64,000 nt of DNA, taken from positions 3,782,001-3,846,000 of the forward strand of contig OX388319.1 of assembly GCA_947579605.1 (NCBI GenBank), written 5' to 3'. The position numbers and the translations under genes were made by a program. The notes under the pieces were generated by a model. The model had not been told where the DNA came from. It worked only from the letters and a program-made list of their open reading frames with translations, and did no database searches. Of the stretch, positions 1-11,099 are shown piece by piece (positions within the stretch are counted from its first letter, which is position 1; every line of letters begins with the position of its first letter). Origin of the DNA: Athripsodes cinereus. Taxonomy: Eukaryota > Arthropoda > Insecta > Trichoptera > Leptoceridae.

Positions 1-18
1 ATAATTTTATTATTATTA

Positions 19-244
19 TTAATGTTAAAATGATAGAGTTAAACACTGTTACTTTCACTTGTATAAATTTTTATTTTGCCCTCCCCTTCCCCTCCCCCTA
101 CTTAGTACCTAGCTTAAGTCTGTATTTTGTTTTAGTTTCTAAGTTGACGGCACTGACGATGGACTAAGTCCGAAAGGCCTCTGCCAAAATAAAAATTTAT
201 ACAAGTGAAAGTAACAGTGTTTAACTCTATCATTTTAATATTAA
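19..244. repeat. Inverted-repeat unit with hammerhead-like core in loop
   Basis: Two 60-bp arms (19-78 and 185-244) are complementary with a single mismatch and enclose a 106-base loop. In the loop, 153-175 reads CTGACGA, one T, a GGAC/GTCC hairpin with a TAA loop, then GAAA. Similar arm-plus-core units occur elsewhere in this window, and one such core lies directly downstream of a Penelope-like GIY-YIG endonuclease. I infer an inverted pair of Penelope-like terminal repeats. The sequence after the right arm (ATGAACTTTCA) recurs after the unit near 20085. Confidence 0.6.
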
Positions 245-473
245 TAAAAATGAACTTTCATAAGGTTACCACCGAAAAAATAGAATACTTATTATTATTA
301 TTGCCTATGTGCTCATTGAAAAAATTGTTAATAGAAACCCTGTCCTCCAAAAAGGAGCGTTTATGGCGTAAGGTTTTTAAGAGGACGGAAAAAGAATTAT
401 ATTAAAACACGTACCTACTATCTGCAATGTTATATTATTATTATATTGAGGTTAATATTGTCTACTGGCTAAA

Positions 474-968
474 ATGCTGGTGCACAATACCATTCTGGTA
501 CCGACACTTATGTATGCAAGTGAAACTTGGACGTGGTTGAAGAAGGACGAGAGTGGAATAAACACCGTGGAAATGCGTTCACTAAGAAGAATGGTTGGTA
601 AAACTTTGCGGGATAGAGTGAAGAATGAGGATATCAGGAGAATGAGCGGATGCGAGAAGAATGTTGTGGATAGAATGCGTGTAAATAAGTTACGATGGTT
701 TGGACATGTTGAGCGAATGCAAGATGAAAGAATGACGAAGAGGATGTATTTATCTGAAAGAAGGGGTGTAAGGAAGCACGGACGTCCAAGAACCACGTGG
801 CTTGATCACGTGGACCAAATTCTTAAGGACGGACGCGTGTTGAGTAAGAGAAATCGGTGTGCATGTATGAGAAACTGGATGAATGTAGAGGAAGCGAAAG
901 AAGTGTGTAAGGATAGATCTATATGGCGTTCCGTTCTCTCTGCCTACCCCTCCTGGGATATGGCGTGA
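474..968 (+). pseudogene. 3' end of RTE-like non-LTR retrotransposon ORF (C-terminal RT tail)
   Basis: A 164-codon open stretch matches the C-terminal part of RTE-type reverse transcriptases: a LMYASETWTW-like segment, then RWFGHVERM, then GRPRTTWLDHV. The catalytic YADD box and everything upstream are missing, so the copy is 5'-truncated, as is usual for LINEs. The reading frame ends just before a (GTATA)n array, which probably grew from the element's 3' tail. Related but more decayed copies are at 34006-34170, 41697-41960 and 51110-51260. This is a transposon remnant, not a host gene. Confidence 0.75.
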
Positions 969-1046
969 GGGTATAGTATAGTATAGTATAGTATAGTATA
1001 GTATAGTATAGTATAGTATAGTATAGTATAGTATAGTATAGTATAA
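969..1046 (+). repeat. (GTATA)n pentanucleotide array
   Basis: About fifteen nearly perfect GTATA units directly follow the stop codon of the RTE-like fragment. The position suggests the array expanded from the 3' tail of that element. Confidence 0.9.
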
Positions 1047-1371
1047 TATTGTCTATTGTTAACTTTGTGGGTCGCAAGGATTGCTATTATCATGAATATA
1101 TAATAATATTTACAACATGGAATGGTGCAGTGAATGTATAAGCGACAGCGTCCTATAATACAATCTGCTTTACAAGCACAACCTACACAGCATGCTTCAG
1201 GCTGCTTACTATGTACATATTATTATATTATATTTGTATAAACAAGGTTTTACTGTGTTACAGTCCGTAAAGGTACTAGCCTTTCAATCCGGTTTCGCTC
1301 AAAAAATTATACAAATTCAGATTAAATAGTTAGGTACATAAGTGCGTTATAACTATTACATGGTACATATA

Positions 1372-1622
1372 TGTCTCCTACTATTTTCCGTAAGTTTTCG
1401 AGTGCCCTGTAAAAGGCAGGTGTTCGGAAAACCTCACATATAAGACAATTAATATCTACAATTTAGTGATGAGGCATGTCACCCATTCTGAATGTATTTT
1501 TTTATTGGCACAGAGAGGATAGTCTGCATGTTTATTACATGCAATTAGTCCGCTGGCTACCATCACGGTATATCCCACAAGTAGAGTAGCCAATGGACTG
1601 ACTGCATGTTACAAACATACAG
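1372..1622. repeat. Family A retroposon, two copies head to head
   Basis: From 1372 to 1560 the sequence follows family A in plus orientation (CTCCTACT..., GATGAGGC..., TTGGCAC..., GTCCGCTGGCTAC). It then switches at 1560 to the minus orientation (CATCACGG, ATCCCACAAGT, AGTAGCC) through about 1622. The two copies meet at the shared GGCTACC segment, forming an inverted junction. Confidence 0.65.
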
Positions 1623-1729
1623 ATCATCTTCACCATATCATTTATAAATAAAACAATCAAAAGTGGTATAAAATCTCACCATCAACATAAAGGTGTCAAA
1701 TATTCCACATTATGATACAAATACCTATA

Positions 1730-1862
1730 GATCGCTTACAATCGTTTACAAACCAAACAATCGTTTGCGAATCACTTTCACTCTCGGGCATTAACACCAA
1801 ATCATCTGCATACATCAACGCGTTCACCTGATTTCCATTTGATTCAACACCAACAACATGTA
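1730..1862 (-). pseudogene. RT fragment containing the YADD box
   Basis: The minus strand encodes GNQVNALMYADDLVLMPESE, the catalytic YADD motif of a non-LTR reverse transcriptase with its usual hydrophobic flanks. The open stretch is short and has no complete RT domain. It may belong to the same family as the RT tail at 474-968, but it lies in the opposite orientation and is a separate remnant. Confidence 0.6.
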
Positions 1863-2817
1863 AACGTACAAACGAAGTCGAATAGTATGAGAATAACAAG
1901 CAAAACACACAATAATACAATGTACATTACATTATACTATCGTAAAGGTACAGTAGTATTATTTAACAGGAACGTTTTTGGGCTGGACGTATTGTTGGTA
2001 TTTTGTACTATCGTTACAATACAGACTATTTCCATACGTACATATATGTCGCCGCTCAATAGTTAATTTAGTCAGTTAAATAAATAACTAGGCGGTTAGT
2101 TAAATGCCGACATTCAATTAAAAGTCTAATAGAGGTTTAGCCGGATTGTTAGCCGCACAGTGCCAAATGAAGAAACTAAATTTGAACAATCAACTTTGAT
2201 CAGGCAGAATGTGAACGATTGGCGCGTCATTGTGATTCGATAAAACTGCTAGTCATTCAATTAAATGCCGGCATTTTACTTACTGCCTAGTCATTTAATA
2301 AACCGGCTAATGTAACTATCGGATGGCGACAAACATTTAGTCACAATTTATCTTTTGTAATATTACTGGTGTCTGCTATATTATTTTATGAATACTGTTA
2401 TTGTTATTCTAAGTAGGTAAAGATTTGGTTAGAAATAGGAAAAAAATTATCTGCGTTGGGCGCCAACGCATTTAGTAAAGACCTGATAATAAAAGACGAT
2501 TGTCCAAGTTGAGTAATGTTTTGAAAAGCGCTCCAGTAATAGTTGATCAAAAGGAGATTATTTCATCCTTTTGCAAGGTTTATCTTTTACAATACACTGT
2601 CACTATGGCAACGACATCAGTCATAAGAATATTTGACCCGATTGACGCTTATTTTTTTCCAAGTAAATAAATTTATTTGTACCCTGAGCCCTGAGAGAAA
2701 CGTTCAAGAGCATAAAAAGAAAAAAAAACTACTTAAGATTTTTTAATTTACGAAAGAAGCGAGAAAAACGCCAACAACACGCGTGGTTTATCTTAATATA
2801 TCTTAATATAACTACTA

Positions 2818-3063
2818 CTACTATACCATCACGGCATATCCCACAAGTGGGGTAGCCAGCAGACCAGCTGCATATAAAACATGCAAGCTGTCCTCTCCGT
2901 GCCAATATAAAAACAAGACATTCAGGATGGGTGGCAAACCTCATCGCTGAATTTAAGATGTAAAATGTCTTAATTTTTTCGAACACCTGCCTTCTACAGG
3001 ACACTCGAAAACTTACAGAGAAGAGTGGGAGACCAATTCTTTACCGGGTGCTCCACGGGATAT
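2818..3063 (-). repeat. Family A retroposon, near full length
   Basis: Runs from a TACTACTAC-rich tail through ACCATCACGGCATATCCCAC to CCGGGTGCTCCACGGGAT. It is nearly identical to the copy at 5626-5876 and is the reverse complement of 35817-36056. The TAG-rich tail sits at the low-coordinate side, so the element points to the minus strand. Confidence 0.85.
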
Positions 3064-3158
3064 AATACATCATATTTTTAATAACTAGCCTTCATACCCA
3101 GGAACTAAGAGAGCAGTATGAGGAAGAAGTGTAACACAATATGAATGATCAAACTTAC

Positions 3159-3804
3159 AGCCAACATCATTCCAGCAATTGTGCCCTGACCATCGTAAAG
3201 AGGGCACACTCTACGTTCTGTTTTGTAACACAAGGTTGTCGCTCCCAGGGTGTTCTCTGTAGTTACAGGTCTGTAACCCTCATCTAAGGCATCCCTCAAG
3301 GTGTGAGGGATCTTCCAAAATGAGGTCTCACCAGCTCCTACGGGCGATGGAGAATATTTCACACGAAACTCCAACCATTTTGCTACAAAATAAAATAAGT
3401 TTTTTTTACAGTGGGAATGTTTGTGGTAAGTTAGTATTTGGGTTATTTTCTAGCTCAAATTCTTGTATTTAAAATTAACTTAAATTAACCCATTTCTTCC
3501 CAAGGTTAGATATTATGAAAAAATATGCAATTTTTATAAATAAATAAAATAATAATTTCATGAATCCAAAAATATCATAGATCAAAATTCGGACGAAAAA
3601 AATGAGTTGAGAAAACTGCATATTTTTGAGTTTGAGGATGATGCTGACGGATCGGACGGTGATATTTTCAGTTATCTTGCCCATTGTATCACAAAACATA
3701 TAATTTTTATCACTCAATTATACTCACAAGTATCAGCGTATACTGCACCTAATATCGCTAAAACCACTAACAAAATCTTCATGTTGATTGTCTATAACTA
3801 CTGA
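3159..3804 (-). CDS. Secreted protein, first two coding exons (gene continues toward or beyond the left edge)
   Basis: Exon 1 runs from the ATG at 3782 down to 3728 and encodes MKILLVVLAILGAVYADT, a clear signal peptide with a likely cleavage after AYA-like VYA. It ends in phase 1 before GTGAGT. Exon 2 is 3382-3159: acceptor TTTTGTAG, 224 nt, donor GTAAGT, ending in phase 0. The splice yields a continuous frame of 93 residues: after the signal peptide comes a basic and aromatic stretch (SKWLEFRVKYSPSP) and a region with two cysteines (TLCYKTERRVCPLYDGQG). Downstream exons were not found; a family A copy lies directly below. I do not recognise the family. The mature protein should be extracellular. 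Promoter elements upstream (3800-3834) and exact phase agreement support a real gene. Confidence 0.7.
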
Positions 3805-3834
3805 TTGAAAAAATCAATTAATCCTTATTTTATA
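3800..3834 (-). promoter_or_regulatory. TATA box plus initiator for the secreted-protein gene
   Basis: Reading the minus strand, TATAAAAT lies at 3834-3827 and an arthropod-type initiator TCAGT at 3804-3800. The initiator A at 3802 is 32 bases from the first T of the TATA box, the canonical spacing. This predicts a 20-base 5' UTR before the ATG at 3782. Confidence 0.65.
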
Positions 3835-3995
3835 CCAATATCATAAATTGTTTTTCAAGTAGGGATTTCGATAAAAAAATCAATTCTGAAGATAATAACA
3901 CAGATATCTGAATATTTTATTTAATAATATTTTGATTAGATTGAATACATTTAAATTTGTATTCTATTACTGTTTTTTTTTTAATAAAACTCCAT

Positions 3996-4498
3996 AATGT
4001 AATGTAAATAAAACAAAAACTTTGTAGAGTTTTACTATGTATATAGAACAACTTTATTTGTATTAGTGTGACAAAGACATAACATGTCGAAACCATAGAT
4101 TTTTATATATAATCCCTAGATGGAGTACTCGTATGTATTTTCATTGTAATAAAGTGAGGCACCATTTTTCGGCACTTTTGACAGATCGGTTGGCGAAAAG
4201 AAGTGTGGTAAATCGCTTAAAACGTCGACAAGAACTTCAAAAAATTTCCAATTACGTTTGTATAAATGTAAAAATGATATATTTTTATAAAAATGTGAGA
4301 AATACTCCATAAAATATAGGAAACACCACACGCTTTCGCCAACCGTTCTGTCAAAAATTCATAGATTTTTTGCCTCAATTTTGTAAATGAGTCAGGGTTC
4401 TAGGTTTTGTATGGAATTCTGTGGTCGAAACCTAGGTCACTAAAATAAAATGTACTTCGTAAAACTCTACAAAGTTTTTGTTTTATTTACATTACATT
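3996..4498. mobile_element. Foldback MITE with 40-bp terminal inverted repeats
   Basis: 3996-4035 and 4459-4498 are perfect 40-bp inverted repeats (AATGTAATGTAAATAAAACA...). Inside lies a second inverted pair of about 22 bp around TTTTGACAGATCGGTTGGCG and its near complement. There is no coding capacity. This nested palindromic layout is typical of a non-autonomous DNA transposon; no target duplication was resolved. Confidence 0.65.
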
Positions 4499-5625
4499 TA
4501 AATTCTCAAACATACACGTGTATAATTAATACAGATTTGTTTACGTACTCACTCAATATTTAATGATTTACCGCAATAGATATTAAAAAGGTTTTCCAAA
4601 AATATATTGATAAACATGAAAAACTATTATGAAAATACCGTAATTAGAAATGTTTTGGATAAGTTTTTAATAAAATTTTGATTTTGTTATTGGTTGCCTC
4701 GGGCAAAACATGATTTTTAGCAAGTATTTAACCAAAACCTGAAATTGGCTTCACTCTTGGAGGAACATTCAGTTTTGGTCAGGCTTTAGACTGAAAAACA
4801 TGCTACGTAATATTATTATTTAGTGCAAAATATTCCTAACATGCGTTTTTAACATGCCGATTATCTGCGATCGCCATTTAAGTCCATGAAGTAACAAAAA
4901 AGAATTAGTTGTATTTATACTAATGAAGTTTTACAATAGGTATATAGGTACTGATAAAATAATAATTTCCACAAATGCGGAAAATATGAGCAGTTAAATC
5001 TTGCCATAGATAGGTATGATAAATGATTGATAATATTGTAATAAAGATACAATTACTAAGACTACGATGTTATGTGTCACTTATTGAATGAGGAATTTCT
5101 TTTATTACATCCATTGATTCTGTTGTTTCTTTTTAATGATGCCTCTTGTATTTTTTTTAATCTGTCTCGCTGGTTTTTTTTTCCCTCCTTTTTTCCTGCC
5201 AAAACGCCTTGGCCAAAAGCTGTTAGGGTCTTAGTACCTACAGGGTGATTTTTAGGGTATAATAATAACTATAATATGTAATTATCGAGAATTTCTATGA
5301 CCGTTGAATTTACATGACATCAAATACTTCCCTTACACATAAAAAAGTGTTTTCAGGTGTCAAAAGAAATAACTCAATCTCTATATGATTTCCTGAAAAT
5401 CATGTTTGGTTTTTCCCACAAGCATCTACGTTATAAGTAGGTACTAACCAAAAAATGGTTATAACACCAATAATAATTTATCTAATACGACGTCATAAGA
5501 TGACTTTTTAATAGTCTTATAATCAAAAATCATAATTCTAATAATATTTTAATATCGTGTAATTAATTATCTAATCAAATACATATTACGTTGTAGAAGT
5601 TTATCTTCTGTAGGCTACTATACTA

Positions 5626-5876
5626 CTATACTACTATACCATCACGGCATATCCCACAAGTGGGGTAGCCAGCAGACCAGCTGCATATAAAACATGCAAG
5701 CTGTCTTCTCCGTGCCAATATAAAATTAAGACATTCAGGATGGGTGGCAAACCTCATCGCCGAATTTGAGATGTAAAATGTCTTATTTTTTCGAACACCT
5801 GCCTTTTACAGGACACTCGAAAACTTATGGAGAAGAGTGGGAGACCAATTCTTTACCGGGTGCTCCACGGGATTAA
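5626..5876 (-). repeat. Family A retroposon, near full length
   Basis: Nearly identical to 2818-3063, with a CTACTATACTACTATA tail followed by CCATCACGGCATATCCCACA and ending at GGTGCTCCACGGGAT. High identity between the two copies suggests recent activity. Confidence 0.85.
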
Positions 5877-6005
5877 GTTTCTGTAGGCACGTACTACATA
5901 AGCCTAAAGATATTTATTTTTATCAAAATAATGTTATTTTGTAATAGCACTAGTCCACTGACTTCTCCATATAATATTGCGGTTATTCATATTATTCAAA
6001 AAGGG

Positions 6006-6036
<31 letters not shown>

Positions 6037-6090
6037 TTCAGATATTCACGGCCGAAGCCTTTTACATGTAAATAATTTAGTATACATACA
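6006..6090 (-). mobile_element. 3' terminus of a non-LTR element, (TTTA)n tail
   Basis: A (TTTA)n tract followed by CACGGCCGAAGCCTTTTACA and GTAAAT is the reverse complement of the 3' end of the full retrotransposon at 52085-56602 (AAAAAGGCTCACGCC, then AATAAATAAATA). I read it as a severely 5'-truncated relative. Confidence 0.55.
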
Positions 6091-6141
6091 ATACATGCAT
6101 GTTATGTAAATTTATAAATGTTTTTACATTTCTAGAATAAA

Positions 6142-6330
6142 TAGGCCTAGTCAAAACATATTTAAGTGTTACGTTTTCGTTTCGTTTGCGTTCGTAGACG
6201 ACGTTGCGAGAACGTGTCAATTTTCGTAGCTAAAATACACAAGTAGCTACGAAAATTGACACGTTTTCGCAACGTCGTCTACTTTCGAACTAAAACGTAA
6301 CGGTTAAAATATGTGTTTTGACTAAGCCTA
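6142..6330. mobile_element. Foldback MITE, ~189 bp
   Basis: The whole element folds back on itself. TAGGCCTAGTCAAAACATAT at the left matches the reverse complement of ATGTGTTTTGACTAAGCCTA at the right. Inner arms around CGACGTTGCGAGAACGTGTC and GACACGTTTTCGCAACGTCG meet near 6235. No coding capacity. Confidence 0.65.
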
Positions 6331-6661
6331 CTGCTTATAATGACATTATAACCATTTTATAAAGTGATTCTTAGTATCAAATATCAAAATTTAATATTTA
6401 AGAATAATATCACACGCCAACAAAAAGACCAAACAACAATTTTAATGACCTAAAGAACAATTTTTAAAAAGTATGCCTAGATAAAAATGTTCGCACATAC
6501 CTCATTTTGAAATATGCAACGACGATATGAAAGATGTCGTGAGAGATAGTCAATGAGATAGACCCAATATAATTTTACTTCCACTATACCATCAAAGCAT
6601 TTCTCACTAGCGGGGTAACCAATAAACTAACCTTAGTTTACTCTACATACATACATCACCC

Positions 6662-6946
6662 TCAGCGCTCCTCTCGGGAGCACAGGGCAGGAGCCAGTCT
6701 CTGCGCCAATCGCGTCACCTCTTTCCACGACATTCCCGGCCCTCTGATGTCGTTGTCATAGGAACGGTGTATTGTGAAAGAGGGACGCCCGGGCCGACGG
6801 AACCCTTGCGGATGGAAGAACAGTGCTCTTTTTGGCCAACTATCATTGGGCATTCTCAGAACATGTCCCAGCCAGGACCATCGTCTCTCCTGTATTACGG
6901 AGATTACAGATCTCTGCTGGAGATTACTCTGCAGCACTGATACCAC
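6662..6946 (-). pseudogene. C-terminal fragment of an RTE-like RT
   Basis: The minus frame encodes RRWSWLGHVLRMPNDSWPKR, then a basic GFRRPGRPS segment and a SWKEVTRLAQ-like end, the usual C-terminus of RTE-type elements after the RT domain. The upstream RT is missing. Related fragments are at 22300-22395, 24240-24310 and 48480-48755; the last has a GAT-rich 3' tail. Confidence 0.7.
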
Positions 6947-7344
6947 TATCGGGTATGAACATTATATAATTTAATAACTGTTATATTCTCAGTAAGTATA
7001 TAGATTAAAAACAGAAACAATATATTAATATGAAGTACATTTATACGACAAATGTGATCATAACAATTACTGTAAAAAACATAGACACTATACATTAATA
7101 ATATATTCTACCAGGTGGTTTGTATGTTTTCTTGTAAATGTGCCATGTTGCCATTTACAGTGGAACCTCTCATAACGAGTTTAATTCGTTCCAAACTCTT
7201 ACTCGTTATGCGAAACATTTTTTTCTATAGAAATCAATGTAAAATACAATAATGCGTTCCATGCCAAAAGGATAAGTATTCTTGGAGAACTTAATGATTT
7301 TTTTTTATCAAAGTTCATTCAATTAAAATTACTTCTAAAAGAGT

Positions 7345-7610
7345 GTTACAACTTGAAATAAAATAAATAAATAAATAAATAAATAAATCTTTATTGACCA
7401 TAATTTTACACAAATACATAAACAACAAAATTACAAAACGTGACAATTAACAAAATTAGGCCAAAAGGCGGACTTGTTGCTAGGCAACGTCTTCCAGTCA
7501 ACCCTAAAACATTAAAATAAAAAATAAAAAAAAAAAAATAGGTCTATGCCTACCCAAATAATAATAAAAATAATAAAAAAATAAAAATAAATACAGGAAC
7601 CCAAAGAGAA
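7345..7610 (-). mobile_element. Nested non-LTR 3' end inside the Tigger element
   Basis: A (AAAT)n tract followed by CTTTATTGACCAT and GGCAACGTCTTCCAGTCAAC matches, in reverse complement, the GGAAGA(C/T)..TTGCC motif and AATAAA tail at 8920-9075 and 46225-46330. It interrupts the pogo/Tigger sequence, so it arrived later. Confidence 0.5.
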
Positions 7611-7700
7611 AAAGTTTTATTTTTTTTCCTAATCTAAATACAATTTAGATTAGGAAAAAAACGTACCATAATAAAAATATGAATTTATGACAAATACTAA

Positions 7701-7896
7701 CTATTTTTTACTAGAAAACCAACCGTAAACGTAACCGTTTCGTAGACACTCTTGACACTCCCTTCGAAACATCCATCTTCTTAATTTTATCTTTGTTCTT
7801 GAGAATAGTGCAGATACTTGATGTTGACGAATAGTATGTGCGCGCATGTGCGCGTATACGCGCGCTAGATATGCCACGCTCACACCTTGTTCTCAC
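7701..7896 (-). pseudogene. pogo/Tigger transposase N-terminal HTH remnant
   Basis: A 61-codon minus-strand stretch includes STSSICTILKNKDKIKK, which resembles the recognition helix of CENP-B/pogo type domains (typical form S-S-T-V-S-x-I-L-K-N-K). It lies inside an element with matching CAGT inverted ends. The catalytic DDE region is not visible, so it is a decayed transposase start. Confidence 0.5.
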
Positions 7897-8919
7897 TTTT
7901 CAATGATTTTACATTTCATTTCAACAGTTATTTTTATTCTCTTCTGGCTGTCTTCTTGTGTTTTTTTCTTCGAGGACAATTTTGAACGGATTATAATACT
8001 TTGCACATAAAAAAATTACTAATAATATCAATACAAATTTTGGAAGAATGTGTGATCACATGCGAAACCATGGCGCTAGCGGCGCTAACACAGACTGGTG
8101 TACTCGAGCGGAAGTCCCGGCTCACAAGGTCACAAGTGAATGTCATGAAGAAGGGACTTACCTACCCTTTATGTAACTCGTTATGCGAAATATCGCTCGT
8201 TATGGGAGCAACTTTTTCACATTTTTTTTTTGCTCGTTATGCGAATTACTCGTTATGAGAGGTACTCGTTATTAGAGGTTCCACTGTATTTAATTACTAT
8301 ATTCTTTTTGCACATCATCAATCCAATTCGTTTTTTATGAATATCGTTTTTTGTTTGTTTAAGAAATTTACATAATTGAATTGTAGTATTTTTATTTATT
8401 TATTTATTTTTAATAATATATACGACTTACGCCTTTCATATTATAGTGACAACAAAACATAAAAATACCTACAACATATTTACCTTTATCTCAAAATGAA
8501 AACAACGTATCATCTGCTATACACAACAAATTCAAATGATGCCTATAATGTTGTCTGTGAATGGTTTGATATCTAAGAGTATGTTAAACAATCTTAGAAA
8601 ACTGGGAGTAGGTAGATGACAGGCTCAAATTAAATATAGCATGCAGAAGGCTGTTCTTCTATCATCCACCAGGATAGTGTTAAAAGGTTTTTGTCCCGTT
8701 AGTGATCTCCCATGATTGTACTATTTTCATAGACATCATGGGAGAATTAATTCGAATAATGTTGAGATTCTACATTTTGAATCTAAATTTATTTAAATTA
8801 TTATTATCTAAGTATTTTTATATTTATGTTGTATTCAAAGTGTGGATTCCAATGTTTGTTTTATTTTGTTAAATAAATGAAATATGTATAATAATGAATT
8901 AATGATAATAATTTCTATA

Positions 8920-9075
8920 TACTTACATAGTTAGCTGGAAGATATTGCCTCCAGGCAATAAGCTCGCCAATTGCTCATGATTTTTTTTTCTGATCAATAA
9001 AGTGTTATTATTATTATTATTATAGTATTGATTGATTGTATGATTATGTTTATGTTTGAATAAATAAATAAATAA
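8920..9075 (+). mobile_element. Non-LTR retroelement 3' end
   Basis: GCTGGAAGATATTGCCTCCA and AAGCTCGCC are followed by AATAAAGTGTTATTATT and an AATAAATAAATA tail. The same GGAAGA..cAGGCAATA core is at 46225-46330 (reverse) and, more weakly, at 10148-10300 and 39570-39620. This is the 3' UTR of a Jockey/CR1-like element without coding sequence. Confidence 0.45.
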
Positions 9076-9432
9076 AAATAAAGCGATGTTGTGCCTTTTA
9101 TTGTTTCAATAAGTAAAAATATCAAATTCAATTTTCAATGCAAATTAAGTAATTCCATGTTAGCAACTACAGACTATTATTGACTATTGTATATACCCTT
9201 ACAACGCCTGGTAGTTCAGTTAGCAGCATATAAACGAAATGAGAAATGGTCGCACAAAACGGCATTTCATGATAAAACGCTTTATAGGTATCATAAAGAA
9301 TTAACGAGCCTGCAAGATATTAACTTTTTATATAAAAATGTGTTTTTTCTACAATTGCAAAAAGACTCAAGACTTTCCAATCCTTGAAAGAGTTCCCTTC
9401 TATTTTATAAAATATAATCTGTAAAAAATAAT

Positions 9433-9725
9433 GAAAAAAATTTCGAGTGTTCTGTAAAAGGCATGTTTTGGAAAAAAATCAGACACATTAGGTACATCTT
9501 AAATTCAGTGATGAGGTTTGCCACCCATCCTGAATATCTTATTATTTTTTGTTGGCACGAAGAGGATAACTTGCATGTTTATTACATGTAACTGTGCGCC
9601 CTTAAGCGAATTTATTCCACAAAACGGCGCACTATAAATTGTCTTCTTATAATTATTATTATTATGTAGTCTGCCAGTAGCCCCACTTGTGGGATGTGTC
9701 TTGATGGTATTAAAGTATAGTATGT
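9433..9725 (+). repeat. Family A retroposon with a small internal insertion
   Basis: Follows family A from TTCGAGTGTTCTGTAAAAGG through GATGAGGTTTGCCACCCATC. After TTACATGTAACTG it carries about 80 foreign bases containing ATTATTATTATT, then resumes at CCCCACTTGTGGGATGTGTC and ends in ATGGTATTAAAGTATAGTAT. Confidence 0.7.
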
Positions 9726-9780
9726 AGTATATTTTAAAAATAAAATCCAAGTAGCACCCCTGGTTAAGAAATAGGCTTTC

Positions 9781-9975
9781 TACTTTCTTCTATAAGTTTT
9801 TGATAGTCTTGTAAAAGGTGAGTATTCATAAGATATTACGTTTTAAGACGTTTTAGATCTATATTCAGCGATGGGGAATGTCATTCGTTCTGAATATCTC
9901 TTCTTTATTAGCACGTAAAAAAGGTTTGCACGTTTATTGGAAGCAGTTGGTCCGCTGGCTATCTCAACATTTCCA
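9781..9975 (+). repeat. Family A retroposon, diverged and 3'-shortened
   Basis: Shows the landmarks in order: AAGTTTTTGATAGTCTTGTA, GCGATGGGGAATGTCATTCG, TTAGCACG, GGTCCGCTGGCTA. It breaks off before the CCCACTTGTGGG segment. Confidence 0.55.
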
Positions 9976-10147
9976 GAATATTGTTTTCTGACAAAAGATA
10001 CATGAAAATAACATTACACAAGATAATCAATGTACAGTAAAGAATAAATAAATAAATAAATATATTTACAATTCACACAGATCGAGCTAGTCCTAAGCTA
10101 AAACATAAATCTTGGATTATGACTTATGGCTCAACGATACACATATT

Positions 10148-10300
10148 CAGTGCAATAACGGGGTTAGTTGGAAGACATCGCATTTTAGCGATAAACTCGC
10201 CCTCTGTAAGTACATTGTATAACTGATATTTTTATGATACTTGGTTTTGATTTGAAATATTATAACCAATGAACAGTGGAAAATAAAATAAATAAATATA
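10148..10300 (+). mobile_element. Non-LTR retroelement 3' end
   Basis: GTTGGAAGACATCGCATTTT and GCGATAAACTCGCCCTCTGT are followed by an (AAAT)n tail after ACAGTGGAAAATAAAATAAA. The same AAACTCGCC..TGTA segment recurs near 39580 and 47405. Confidence 0.4.
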
Positions 10301-10339
10301 ACACCAAACCTAGATCAATTCAAAAAAAGTATTTCTTTA

Positions 10340-10395
10340 TTTTTCCTCGGTCGGGAATCGAACCTGAGACTTAGTGATCTACAACTGAAATAGTT
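10340..10395 (-). repeat. tRNA-like SINE head (B-box)
   Basis: On the minus strand this reads ...CTCAGGTTCGATTCCCGACC, a clean Pol III B-box consensus, with a TTTCAGTTGTAGATCACT stretch before it. No cloverleaf is complete, so it is a SINE head fragment rather than a tRNA gene. Confidence 0.5.
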
Positions 10396-10585
10396 TAGAA
10401 GATGATTTTTTATTGATACAAAAGTTCCTCTATTATATTTATTGGTTATACAATTGTGCTGGTGTCATTGTATGGTTGGAATCTTGTCATAAAAGACGCA
10501 TTTTTAAGATGAACGTCATTCATAACAAGGAGATGATGATAATAAACCAACATTATATTATTATTACTCCACTAGCATTTATACC

Positions 10586-10727
10586 CGAACATGATGAGGT
10601 ATAGGTACTTCCTATCTTGAATGTCTTAATTTTTACAATCACGCAGAGAACAACTTGTGCGTTTGTTACATAATATATTTGTTCCGCTGTCTACCCGACT
10701 TGTGGGAAATCTCGTGATGGTAAGAAT
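10586..10727 (+). repeat. Family A retroposon, partial
   Basis: ATGAGGTATAG, CTTGAATGTCTTAATTTTTA, CACGCAGAGAACAACTTGTG, GTTCCGCTGTCTACCCGACT and GGGAAATCTCGTGATGGTA follow the family order. A short (ATGA)n tract follows. Confidence 0.55.
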
Positions 10728-11099
10728 GAATGAATGAATGATTTAAACCCAGCACGCTCAGAAAAAAACCAGCATGAAATCTCTTATGGTTTGCATAACG
10801 TCATGTTTCTCGATTGGCGGACTTTATATCGTGAGAGTAAAAATGGCGGGATTAGTGAACATTTGGTGAATTGTCCATGTATAACGAAAGTGAACACTTA
10901 AACCAGCCTAGAACCAATTCATAAGTGCCTACGACTCATTTTACACCTCTTCCAATTAGATTTTCATAATGTTTCATTGTGTAGACCTGCGGGACTATTT
11001 TTTTACGATCTTAATCTTGTATTGATCTTAAATTCTGCAATGCGCGAAGTGGCTATAGTCAAAATCACGTGCATGCCAATTCCGCTGCAATTGAGAATG

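Larger units (their letters stand above)
7158..8286. mobile_element. Degraded pogo/Tigger-type DNA transposon with TA duplication
   Basis: The left end CAGTGGAACCTCTCATAACG and right end AGAGGTTCCACTG form terminal inverted repeats, each flanked outside by TA (7156-7157 and 8287-8288). CAGT ends with TA duplications fit the pogo/Tigger branch of Tc1-mariner. The CTCGTTATGCGAA motif repeats subterminally. A frame at 7701-7896 keeps a pogo-like helix-turn-helix, but no full transposase survives. A retroelement 3' end is nested at about 7345-7610. Confidence 0.7.

Noticed and set aside
452..796. Minus-strand ORF of 114 codons
   Set aside because: Antisense shadow of the RT tail at 474-968.
1839..2066. 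Plus-strand ORF of 75 codons
   Set aside because: Partly antisense to the YADD-bearing RT fragment; no motif.
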